Shown one piece after another: positions 21,934 through 29,667 of a stretch of DNA of 46,618 nt. The notes beneath the pieces are model-generated. The model saw nothing but the letters and a program-made list of their open reading frames with translations. It ran no database searches and had not been told where the DNA came from. The stretch is from the NCBI GenBank assembly GCA_036403155.1, contig DASWRM010000021.1, positions 1 through 46,618 of the forward strand. The letters run 5' to 3'. Every line of letters starts with the position of its first letter. Positions within the stretch are counted from its first letter, which is position 1. Origin of the DNA: Gaiellales bacterium. Lineage in GTDB: Bacteria > Actinomycetota > Thermoleophilia > Gaiellales > JAICJC01. The position numbers and the translations under genes were made by a program.

Positions 21934-23565
21934 ATGAGCACAGGCATCTTCACCCTCCCCAGTCCGTACAACGAACCGGTCCGGGACTACGCGCCCGGAT
22001 CACCCGACCGCGCCAGCCTGAAGAAGCGGCTGGCGGAGCTGGACGGCCAGCAGATCGAGATCCCGATGATCATCGGCGGCAAGGAGGTGCGCACCGGGCA
22101 GACCGCGAACGCGGTCAAGCCTCACGCCACGTCGCACGTCCTCGCCGAGTACCACAAGGGCGGCGGCGAGCAGGTCGAGCAGGCCATCGCCGCAGCACGC
22201 GACGCGCACCGCGAGTGGTCGAACACGCCCTGGGAGGAGCGCGCGGCCGTGTTCCTCCGCGCGGCCGACCTCCTGACGGGGCCGTGGCGGGACACGATGA
22301 ACGCCGCCACGATGCTCGGCCAATCGAAGACCGTCTACCAGGCCGAGATCGACGCCGCGTGCGAGCTCGCCGACTTCTGGCGCTTCAACCCGACCTACAT
22401 GCGCCGCATCATGGAGGAGCAGCCGCGCTCGTCGCCGGGCGTCTGGAACCGCATGGAGTACCGGCCGCTCGAGGGCTTCGTGTTCGCCGTCGCGCCGTTC
22501 AACTTCACCGCGATCGCGGGCAACCTCTCGACCGCACCGGCGCTGATGGGCAACACCGTGGTGCTGAAGCCGGCGTCGACCGCCGTGTACTCGACGTACT
22601 TCCTGATGAAGCTGCTCGAGGCGGCCGGCCTGCCGCCCGGTGTGATCAACATGGTGCTCGGGTCGGGCGCCGAGATCGGCGACGCCGCGCTGCGCTCGCC
22701 GGAGCTGGCGGGCATCCACTTCACCGGCTCGACCGCGGTGTTCCAGTCGATGTGGAAGTCCGTCGGTGACAACATCGCGAGCTATCACGGCTACCCTCGC
22801 ATCGTCGGCGAGACGGGCGGCAAGGACTTCATCGTCGCGCATCCGTCCGCCGACGCGCAGGCCGTCGCCACCGCCGTCCTGCGCGGGGCGTTCGAGTACC
22901 AGGGGCAGAAGTGCTCGGCGGCCTCGCGGATCTACGCGCCGAGCAACCTGTGGCCGGAGATCAGGCAGACGCTCGAGACCGAGGTGCCGACGATCCGCAT
23001 GGGGCCGGTGGAGGACTTCCGGAACTTCATGGGAGCCGTCATCGACAGGAACGCCTTCCGCACGCAGGAGGAGGCGATCAACCAGGTCAAGCAATCCGAG
23101 CAGGCGGAGATCGTCGTCGGCGGGGACGTCGACGACAGCGAGGGCTACTTCGTCGCGCCGACCGTCGTGGCCACGACCGACCCGAACTTCGACCTGATGG
23201 AGCGCGAGCTGTTCGGCCCGGTCGTGACGGCGTACGTGTATGACGAGAAGCGGTTCGACGACACGCTGGACGTCGTCAACGAGACGTCGCCCTACGCGCT
23301 CACCGGCGCGGTGTTCGCGACCGAGCGGCCGGCGATCGAGAAGGCCCACGAGCGCCTGATCCATGCCGCCGGCAACTTCTACGTCAACGACAAGCCGACC
23401 GGCGCGGTGGTCGGGCAGCAGCCGTTCGGCGGCTCGCGCGCGTCCGGCACGAACGACAAGGCCGGGTCGATGTGGAACCTGATCCGGTGGACGAGCCCGC
23501 GGACGATCAAGGAGACGTTCGTGGCGGCGACGGACTACCGGTATCCGTTCATGGCCGAGGAGTAG
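21934..23565 (+). CDS. pruA: L-glutamate gamma-semialdehyde dehydrogenase (1-pyrroline-5-carboxylate dehydrogenase)
   Basis: A 543-aa aldehyde dehydrogenase of the PruA group, oxidising glutamate semialdehyde/P5C to glutamate with NAD, the second step of proline breakdown. Seen: APFNFTAIAGNLSTAPALMGNTVVLKPAS (NAD site), GETGGKDF (Glu293), GQKCSAASR (catalytic Cys327) and the C-terminal PFGGSRASGTNDKAGS typical of this group rather than general ALDHs. The N-terminus NEPVRDYAPGSPDRASLKKRL also matches mitochondrial-type P5CDHs. The ATG at 21934 suits the family length (~540). The PilZ gene begins directly after its stop. Proline dehydrogenase is not in the window. Confidence 0.94.
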   Translation: MSTGIFTLPSPYNEPVRDYAPGSPDRASLKKRLAELDGQQIEIPMIIGGKEVRTGQTANAVKPHATSHVLAEYHKGGGEQVEQAIAAARDAHREWSNTPWEERAAVFLRAADLLTGPWRDTMNAATMLGQSKTVYQAEIDAACELADFWRFNPTYMRRIMEEQPRSSPGVWNRMEYRPLEGFVFAVAPFNFTAIAGNLSTAPALMGNTVVLKPASTAVYSTYFLMKLLEAAGLPPGVINMVLGSGAEIGDAALRSPELAGIHFTGSTAVFQSMWKSVGDNIASYHGYPRIVGETGGKDFIVAHPSADAQAVATAVLRGAFEYQGQKCSAASRIYAPSNLWPEIRQTLETEVPTIRMGPVEDFRNFMGAVIDRNAFRTQEEAINQVKQSEQAEIVVGGDVDDSEGYFVAPTVVATTDPNFDLMERELFGPVVTAYVYDEKRFDDTLDVVNETSPYALTGAVFATERPAIEKAHERLIHAAGNFYVNDKPTGAVVGQQPFGGSRASGTNDKAGSMWNLIRWTSPRTIKETFVAATDYRYPFMAEE

Positions 23566-24183
23566 GTGGACGCCCCGGCGTCGCAGGCGCTCGCTTCGCT
23601 GCCGGGCCGCCGGGGCGTTCCCGCCACCTCGCAGGACGGCGCCCAGATCGCCTGCGATCCGTTCCAGCTCGACGGCGAGCTGCTTCGGGCATACCTGCCA
23701 CGGCTGCAGATGGCGGGCATCGACCGTCTCACGCTGCGGTTCGCCGTCGGAAACGCCCCGTGGCGTGCGGAGTTCGAGCTGACGGAGGCGGAGTACCACT
23801 CGTTCGAGCAGGCGATCGGCGTGCTGCGGCTGGTCGCCATCGAGCCCGACGGTGCCGGGCGGCAGTCGGCCCGGGTGGAGCTGCGCGCCCCGGGCGTGCT
23901 GACCGCCATCTTCTGCGCCAACGCGGTGGACGGGAACGAGTATGACGTGCGCATCGAGGACATCTCCGAGACGGGCGTGCAGCTGTCGACCGAGCTGCGC
24001 GTGGAGCCGGGTGACGAGTTCGCGGTGACGACCGAGCTCGAGGGGCGCCGCGTTCGCCTGGAGGCAAAGGCGGTCAAGGGGTCCGCAGGCGCGTACGGAC
24101 GTACGACGGTCGGCGCGAGGATCACGAAGGTCTCGGACTCGGATCTGCTCGCTATCCGCCGGCTCGCCGTCCGCGGCAGCTGA
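23566..24183 (+). CDS. PilZ-domain protein, probable c-di-GMP receptor
   Basis: A 205-aa protein. The C-terminal half has the PilZ signature: RQSAR (RxxxR), DVRIEDISETGVQLST (D-x-S-x-x-G) and VGARITKVSD, with the beta-barrel strands between. The N-terminal ~90 residues (AYLPRLQMAGIDRLTLRFAVG) resemble the YcgR-type partner domain in length only. The GTG start follows the pruA stop with no gap, and GAGGAG in the end of pruA serves as Shine-Dalgarno, so the two are probably translationally coupled. It would link c-di-GMP level to an unknown output. Confidence 0.82.
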   Translation: MDAPASQALASLPGRRGVPATSQDGAQIACDPFQLDGELLRAYLPRLQMAGIDRLTLRFAVGNAPWRAEFELTEAEYHSFEQAIGVLRLVAIEPDGAGRQSARVELRAPGVLTAIFCANAVDGNEYDVRIEDISETGVQLSTELRVEPGDEFAVTTELEGRRVRLEAKAVKGSAGAYGRTTVGARITKVSDSDLLAIRRLAVRGS

Positions 24184-24217
24184 ACCGCCGCGAGTCGGTC
24201 GTCACTAGCGTACGCTC

Positions 24218-25168
24218 ATGCCGCAGCCGGCCACTTCGCGGGTGGCGGCGTCCTTCGCCGCCATCTACCTGGTCTGGGGCTCGACGTTTCTCGCCATCCG
24301 CTGGGCCGTCGAGACGATCCCGCCGTTTCCGATGATGGCGCTGCGCTGCCTGATGGGCGGCGGGATCCTGCTCGCGCTGTCGCGGGCGCGCGAGCCTGCG
24401 TCCAAGTGGCCGGCGCTCAGGCAATGGATGGGGTCGGGGGTGGTCGGGACGTTCTTCTTCGTCTGCTGCCACGGCCTGCTCGCCCGCGAGGAGCAGTTCG
24501 TCCCGTCCGGGATCTCGGCGCTCTGCCTCGCGACCATCCCGCTGTTCGTCCCGCTGCTGGCCTGGGGGGTGCTCGGCTCGGGCCGCCCGTCGGTGCGAAC
24601 GGCGCTTGCGCTGCTGGCGGCCTTCGCGGGCGTCGCGCTGCTGGTCGCCGGCCAGGGCGCGAGCGGAGGGCTGGCGGCGACCGACGCGGGGCTGCTGCTC
24701 TTCACAGCGTTTTCCTGGGCCGCCGGGACGATTGCCAGCCGCAGGCTGCCTGTGCCCAGCGCTCCGCTTGCCGCCGCCGCCGCGCCGCTGCTGGCCGGGG
24801 GAGTGCTGCTCGTGCTGCTCTCCGTCGTCACGGGGCAGGCGGGCGACCTGCATCCGTCCCAGGTGAGCGCGCGCTCGCTGGGCGGGCTGCTCTACCTCGT
24901 CCTCATGGGCACCGTCATCACCTTCGCGGCCTACATGTGGCTGCTCGACCACGTCGCGCCGACCCGGGTGGCGACCTACGCCTTCGTCAACCCGGCGGTT
25001 GCGGTGCTGATCGGCTGGGCGATCGCGGACGAGCACGTCGAGGTGGCGACGCTGCTCGCGACCGCGGTGATCATCGTGGCGGTGGCGGTCGCCGTCACCG
25101 ACCGGTCGGCGGGCACGCCACGGGAACGGGCCGAGGCCGCCGAGCCGGTCAGCGCGGTCGTGGACTAG
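24218..25168 (+). CDS. EamA/DMT-family exporter
   Basis: A 316-aa inner-membrane protein with about ten hydrophobic segments in two EamA repeats: FAAIYLVWGSTFLAIRWAVETIPPFPMMALR opens the first and LLLFTAFSWAAGTIASRRL the second; VAPTRVATYAFVNPAVAVLIGWAI is the usual late segment. The family exports amino acids, nucleosides and other metabolites. It stops two bases from the convergent LysR gene. Substrate unknown. Confidence 0.9.
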   Translation: MPQPATSRVAASFAAIYLVWGSTFLAIRWAVETIPPFPMMALRCLMGGGILLALSRAREPASKWPALRQWMGSGVVGTFFFVCCHGLLAREEQFVPSGISALCLATIPLFVPLLAWGVLGSGRPSVRTALALLAAFAGVALLVAGQGASGGLAATDAGLLLFTAFSWAAGTIASRRLPVPSAPLAAAAAPLLAGGVLLVLLSVVTGQAGDLHPSQVSARSLGGLLYLVLMGTVITFAAYMWLLDHVAPTRVATYAFVNPAVAVLIGWAIADEHVEVATLLATAVIIVAVAVAVTDRSAGTPRERAEAAEPVSAVVD

Positions 25169-25170
25169 GG

Positions 25171-26052
25171 CTACGCGGGCGGGCGGACGGCCGCGAGCAC
25201 CGCCGCCTTGGCCTCGCGCGAGCGGCAGAACGCGCGGAACACGGCTGCCTCGGGAAGCACCGGACCTCCCTCGCGCTCGAGCACGTACCACGAGCGGCGA
25301 AGCGGCGCGCCCGCCATCTGCACCCGGACGAGCGCGCCGGATGCGAGCTCGGGGCCCGCGGCATGGGTCGAGAGCAGCGTGACGCCGAGCCCGACGGCGG
25401 CCGCCTGCTTGACGGCGCCGTTCGAGCCGAGCGTCATCGTCGAGCGAGGCGCGATCCCGGCGTCCTCGAGGAATGCCTCGACCGTCGCGCGCGTTCCCGA
25501 CCCGCGCTCCCGCAGCAGCCACGTCTCGTCCGCGGGATCGCGCACCGGGTGGTCGGCGGCCGCCACCACCACCAGCCGGTAGTCGAGGAAGGGCGCTCCG
25601 GTGATCCCCGCGCCGGCGGGCGGCCTGCCGCCGATTGCGAGGTCGACCTGACGTCGCGCCAGCAGCTCGAACACCTGTGCGCGGTTGCCCACCTCCAGCG
25701 TGATCTCGATCGCCGGCTGCTCTCCGCGGAAGGCCTTCAGGAGCGGCGGGACGACGTGCTCGGCGGCCGTCGTCACAGCCGCAAGCCGCAGCGCCCGCGC
25801 CCCGCGGATCTCGCGCAGCGCCTGGTCGCGCAGGCCGAGCAGCTCGGCGGCGTAGCGGGCGAGCGTCTCGCCCGCTGGGGTCAGCGCGATGCCCCGGCCC
25901 TGCCGGGCGACGAGCTCGACACCGAGGTCTCGCTGCAGCGCGGCCACCGCGGCCGAGACGGCCGGCTCGGTCACGACCAGTGCGGCGGCCGCGCCGCGCA
26001 CCGAGCCGGCGCGCGCGACCGCGACAAACGTTGCGAGCTGCCCGAACGTCAT
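25171..26052 (-). CDS. LysR-family transcriptional regulator (CbbR-like by context)
   Basis: A 293-aa LTTR: N-terminal winged HTH (MTFGQLATFVAVARAGSVRGAAAAL then TEPAVSAAVAALQRDLGVELVARQGRGIALTPAG), linker helix, and a periplasmic-binding-fold effector domain (EVGNRAQVFELLARRQVDLAIGG, GLGVTLLSTHA). The ATG at 26050-26052 begins the HTH; longer frames upstream are antisense to the kinase. It is divergent from phosphoribulokinase across 75 bases, the classic cbbR arrangement, so it probably regulates that gene. This role is inferred from position only. Confidence 0.88.
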   Translation of the reverse strand: MTFGQLATFVAVARAGSVRGAAAALVVTEPAVSAAVAALQRDLGVELVARQGRGIALTPAGETLARYAAELLGLRDQALREIRGARALRLAAVTTAAEHVVPPLLKAFRGEQPAIEITLEVGNRAQVFELLARRQVDLAIGGRPPAGAGITGAPFLDYRLVVVAAADHPVRDPADETWLLRERGSGTRATVEAFLEDAGIAPRSTMTLGSNGAVKQAAAVGLGVTLLSTHAAGPELASGALVRVQMAGAPLRRSWYVLEREGGPVLPEAAVFRAFCRSREAKAAVLAAVRPPA

Positions 26053-26127
26053 GAACGGCGACGTTATCAGTCCCGGGCGATGCTTCACCGCAGGCTTCGC
26101 CGTCGTTCCGGTCGGTAGAGTGCGCAG

Positions 26128-27060
26128 ATGGCGCGACCGATCATCCTGGGCGTCGTGGGGGACTCTGCAAGCGGCAAGACCACGCTGACGCGCGGCCTCG
26201 TCCGGCTGCTCGGCCAGGAGAAGGTCTCGCTGATGTGCCTGGACGACTACCACCGGTTCGACCGGTCGCAGCGCGCGGCGATGGCGATCACGCCGCTGCA
26301 TCCCGACTGCAACCACATGGACATCATGGCCCAGCACCTTGCGCTGCTCCGGCGCGGCGAACCGGTGCTGAAACCGGTCTACCGGCACGCCGATGGCAGC
26401 TTCGGGCCGCCGGTGCGGCTGGAGCCGGGCCGTTTCCTGATCGTCGAGGGCCTGCTCGGCTACCACACCGACGCGCTGCGCGACTGCTTCGACATCCGCG
26501 TCTTCCTCGACCCGCCCGAGAGCCAGCGGCGCCGGTGGAAGGTCGTGCGCGACTGCTCGCGCCGCGGATACACGACGACGCAGGTGCTGGAGGAGATCGA
26601 CCGCCGCGAGGCCGATTCGGAGCAGTTCATCCGGCCGCAGCGCCACCACGCGGACATGGTCGTCCGCTTCTCGCCGCCGCCCGGAGCGGACGAGGGCGAC
26701 GGCACCCACCTGGACGCCCACCTGCTGCTGCGGCCGGGGCTCCCGCATCCCGACCTCTCCGACGTGGTCGGCGACGATCCCGAGCAGCGGCTGTCACTGG
26801 TCGGCGCGGACGGTGACCAGGACCTGCGAGTGCCGGGGCGCCTCGACCCGTCCGTCGCCCTGGAGCTCGAGGAGCGGATCTGGGAGCACATGCACTTCGC
26901 CAACCACCTGCGGTCGGAACGGCTCGGCGAGTTCACCGTCGGAACCGACCTGCATCGCAGCGACTCGCTCGCGATATCGCAGCTGCTCGTGCTCTACCAC
27001 CTGGTCACAGCCCGGGCCAAGGTCGCCCTGGGCGGCGCTGACGCCGCTACCCGCTCCTGA
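26128..27060 (+). CDS. prk: Phosphoribulokinase
   Basis: A 310-aa P-loop kinase that phosphorylates ribulose-5-phosphate to ribulose-1,5-bisphosphate. Seen: Walker A GDSASGKTT (residues 11-19), the family's CLDDYHRFDR, TPLHPDCNHMDIMAQHL, KPVYRHADGSFG, IVEGLLGYHTDALRDCFDIRVFLDPPESQRRRWKVVRD and HHADMVVRF. The 'N(HMD)', Tyr and Arg positions are as in Class I bacterial PRKs, and the length is slightly longer than usual (~290). There is no RuBisCO or other Calvin-cycle gene in this window. The 3' end overlaps the convergent lyase-like gene by 14 bases. Confidence 0.9.
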   Translation: MARPIILGVVGDSASGKTTLTRGLVRLLGQEKVSLMCLDDYHRFDRSQRAAMAITPLHPDCNHMDIMAQHLALLRRGEPVLKPVYRHADGSFGPPVRLEPGRFLIVEGLLGYHTDALRDCFDIRVFLDPPESQRRRWKVVRDCSRRGYTTTQVLEEIDRREADSEQFIRPQRHHADMVVRFSPPPGADEGDGTHLDAHLLLRPGLPHPDLSDVVGDDPEQRLSLVGADGDQDLRVPGRLDPSVALELEERIWEHMHFANHLRSERLGEFTVGTDLHRSDSLAISQLLVLYHLVTARAKVALGGADAATRS

Positions 27061-28558
27061 TGCCGGTCTCCCAGGCCTCGCCTGCCATGGCCTCCTCGAG
27101 CGGGGCCAGGTCGGCGAGCGGGGGAGTGCCAAGGCGCCAGCGCGGAGCCCGTTCGCGAACCTGCTCGTACACGCGGCGCGTGCCCCGGCCGAGCTCGGCC
27201 GACCGGTCGCGCAGGTCGACCGCCTGAGCCGCCAGGTACAGCTCCACGGCGGCGACGTACCGGGCCAGGCGCGCCATGTCGGCGAGGCGGCGCGCGGAGA
27301 TGGTGGTCGGGATGACGCGATCCTCGATGCCCTCGGCGACGCTGCTGGTCGGCAGCTCGAGGGTCGCCGGCTGCGCCAGCAGCCGCACCTCCGCGGCCGC
27401 CGCCGTGGCGCCGTAGACGACGATACCCAGCCCGTCCTCGCTCGAGCCGTCATCGTCCCGCAGGCCGGTCGGCAGGCCGCTGAACGCCGGGTGCGCAAGC
27501 TTGTTCGACCGCTCGCACGACGCCGTGACGACGTGCGCCAGTGCCAGCCGCAGATAGTCGATCGTCACGCCGTAGGGCACCGAGTCGAAGTTGCCGTTCG
27601 AGAGCGCGCGGCCGTCCGGGCTGATCGACGGGTTGTCGTGCGAGGCAACGAGCTCGGCCTCGACGATCGACCGCGCGTGGGCGAGCGCCACTCGCGCCGC
27701 CGAATGCGTCTGCGGAACCACCCGCATGGTGAGCGGGTCCTGGAGGTGGCGGTGCATCCCGCCGTCGATCAGCCGGCCGCCGGCGAGCAGGGCGCGCATC
27801 CGCTCGACGGCCTCAGCGATGCCGGGCACCGGCCGGGCGTCCGCGACCGCCGGGTCGAGCGCCTCGACGTTGCCCAGCATGCCCTCGAACGTCAGTGCGG
27901 CCGCCTCGTCGAAGTTGTCGAGCAGCCGCTGCACGTCGCTCATCGCGAGCGCCGTCCACCCGAGCGTGAAGGCGTTCGAGTTGACGAAGGCGAGGGCCTC
28001 CTTGTCCGTCGGCTGCCACGGCTCGAGGTCGAGGCGCGCGAGTTCCGCCGCCCAGTCGCCGTCCCCGGCCAGCGCCGAGCCGAGCTCCGCCAGCGGGCCG
28101 AGGTCCGACTGGCCGAGCGATCCGGTCGTTCGCATGCGCGGCGTGAACCCGGCATTCAGCGCGTCGACCAGCAGCTCCACCAGCTCCACCCGAACGCCGG
28201 CGCGCCCCTTCGCGAACCCGGCCGCCTGGGCGAGCATCGCGGCGCGAACCACCGCCTGCTCCACCGCGGGGCCGGTGCCCGTGCGATGCGACAGGACGAG
28301 CAGGCGGTTGAACTGGGCCTGCTCCTGCGTGCCGACCGCGACGCGCTTCAGGGCGCCCACACCGGTGGTCAGCCCGTAGACGCGCGTTCCCTCGCGCAGC
28401 AGGGACTCGGTGACCTCGCGGCCCCGCCGGATCCGCGCCGCGGCGCCGTCCGACAGCGTGACGCGACGGCCGCGCGTGGCGACCGCGGCGACATCCGCGA
28501 TCGTCAGGTGGTCGTCGAGGAGCAGGTCGCCGGCCGGCATGGCGTGATCATCACCCAT
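27047..28558 (-). CDS. Aromatic amino acid lyase homologue lacking the MIO triad
   Basis: A 503-aa member of the HutH/PAL superfamily: RVYGLTTGVGALK (Tyr61 at the catalytic Tyr position), FNRLLVLSHRTGTG, MRTTGSLGQSDLGPLAELGSAL, QDPLTMRVVPQTHSA, SNGNFDSVPYGVTIDYL and EGIEDRVIPTTI. In active HAL/PAL the segment reads G-A-S-G-D-L-x-P-L and Ala-Ser-Gly cyclises to MIO. Here it is G149-Q150-S151-D152-L, so the Ala is Gln and the Gly is missing. Standard MIO chemistry is therefore not expected. MIO-less members that release trimethylamine from betaines (ergothionase) are known. The upstream gene ends five bases before the ATG at 28558; an ATG at 28540 is an equally plausible start. Plain histidine ammonia-lyase is unlikely. 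Confidence 0.85.
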   Translation of the reverse strand: MGDDHAMPAGDLLLDDHLTIADVAAVATRGRRVTLSDGAAARIRRGREVTESLLREGTRVYGLTTGVGALKRVAVGTQEQAQFNRLLVLSHRTGTGPAVEQAVVRAAMLAQAAGFAKGRAGVRVELVELLVDALNAGFTPRMRTTGSLGQSDLGPLAELGSALAGDGDWAAELARLDLEPWQPTDKEALAFVNSNAFTLGWTALAMSDVQRLLDNFDEAAALTFEGMLGNVEALDPAVADARPVPGIAEAVERMRALLAGGRLIDGGMHRHLQDPLTMRVVPQTHSAARVALAHARSIVEAELVASHDNPSISPDGRALSNGNFDSVPYGVTIDYLRLALAHVVTASCERSNKLAHPAFSGLPTGLRDDDGSSEDGLGIVVYGATAAAAEVRLLAQPATLELPTSSVAEGIEDRVIPTTISARRLADMARLARYVAAVELYLAAQAVDLRDRSAELGRGTRRVYEQVRERAPRWRLGTPPLADLAPLEEAMAGEAWETGIRSG

Positions 28559-28563
28559 CGCGC

Positions 28564-29667
28564 TCACGCCACGTCGACGAAGGGGTCGCCGAGCGCATCC
28601 TCGAGCACGGTCACGCCCAGGCCCGGGCCGTCCGGCGAGGCCAGCCGTCCGGCGCGGGGCGCAGGCATTCCGACGGCGTTGTCGGCCGTCACCCACGCGT
28701 TGAAGTCGACCGTTGCGCCCCTGACCTGCGCCGGCGTCGACAGCGACATGTGCACCATCGCGGCGGTGTCGATGGACGCGCCGCCCGTGTCCTCGACCGT
28801 CACCTCGAGGCCCTGTCCGGCGGCGACGTCGCGCAGCAGGGCGGCCGGCGTGATGCCTCCCACCCGCGAGAGCTTGACCGTGACCCCGTCGGCGATGCCC
28901 CCCGCACGCACCGCCAGCAGATCGTCGAGCGTGACGATCGACTCGTCGAGCAGCATCGGCACGCCGCAGCGGCGACGGACGGCTGCGCACTCGCCGATCG
29001 TCGCGCACGGCTGCTCGAGCGCGTAGTCCAGCGTCCCGGCCAGGGCCGCGAACCGGATCGCGGAGGCGGACGTCCAGCCGCCGTTTGCGTCGGCGACCAG
29101 GCGGATCTCCGGTCCCGCCGCGTCACGAACCGCGAGCAGGCGCTCGACGTCCAGGGCCGGATCACCGCCCACCTTCACCTGCAGCCGGCGGTACCCGGCT
29201 GCCACCAGCCCGCCCGCCATGGCGGCCGCCTCCTCGGGAGAGTGCGGGGGGATCGAGCGGTAGAGCTCCACCGCGTCGCCGAACCGCCCGCCCAGCGCCT
29301 CGCACAGCGGCCGGCCGCGCTCGCGCGCCGCGGCGTCCCAGCAGGCCATGTCGATGGCCGAGCGCACGTACGGGTGTCCGCGCAGGAGCGCCCCCATGCG
29401 GGCGGCAAGCGCCCGCGGCTGGCCGGCGTCGAGCCCGAGCAGCTGCGGAGCCAGCTCCGCGACCCCGGCTCGTGCGCCTGCGGCGAACGCGTCGGAGTAG
29501 AACGAGCCGAGCGGCGCCATCTCGCCCCAGCCCGTCACCCCGGCCGCCGTCTCGACGGCGACGACCACGGAGTCGAACCCGTCGGCCGTACCGCCCGACG
29601 TGCCATACGTCCCCTCGGCGAACGGCTGCCACTGCCGGTACGCGCGGATGGCGGCGATCGCGCTCAA
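28564..29667 (-). CDS. Enolase-superfamily enzyme, muconate-lactonizing/dipeptide-epimerase-like subgroup
   Basis: About 367 aa. Capping domain first, then a TIM barrel: LQVKVGG (Lys165, with Gln163 where a first Lys is usual), metal ligands Asp193 (VADANGGW), Glu218 (YALEQP) and Asp241 (LLDES), and the opposite-face acid/base Lys265 (VTVKLSR). The two-Lys arrangement marks the MLE subgroup, which holds cycloisomerases, dipeptide epimerases and the betaine epimerase HpbD. No ATG fits; the TTG at 29665-29667 overlaps the upstream stop (TTGA) and is the likely start. Lying between an MttB-like and a lyase-like gene, it probably epimerises or dehydrates the same substrate. The reaction is unknown. 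Confidence 0.82.
   Translation of the reverse strand: MSAIAAIRAYRQWQPFAEGTYGTSGGTADGFDSVVVAVETAAGVTGWGEMAPLGSFYSDAFAAGARAGVAELAPQLLGLDAGQPRALAARMGALLRGHPYVRSAIDMACWDAAARERGRPLCEALGGRFGDAVELYRSIPPHSPEEAAAMAGGLVAAGYRRLQVKVGGDPALDVERLLAVRDAAGPEIRLVADANGGWTSASAIRFAALAGTLDYALEQPCATIGECAAVRRRCGVPMLLDESIVTLDDLLAVRAGGIADGVTVKLSRVGGITPAALLRDVAAGQGLEVTVEDTGGASIDTAAMVHMSLSTPAQVRGATVDFNAWVTADNAVGMPAPRAGRLASPDGPGLGVTVLEDALGDPFVDVA

Noticed and set aside
22000-23799. 599-aa minus-strand open frame across pruA and the PilZ gene
   Set aside because: Antisense to two clearly real genes; no recognisable domain.
27047-28558. Plain histidine ammonia-lyase partnering hutF
   Set aside because: The MIO-forming Ala-Ser-Gly is missing and the gene lies in a different operon 15 kb from hutF.
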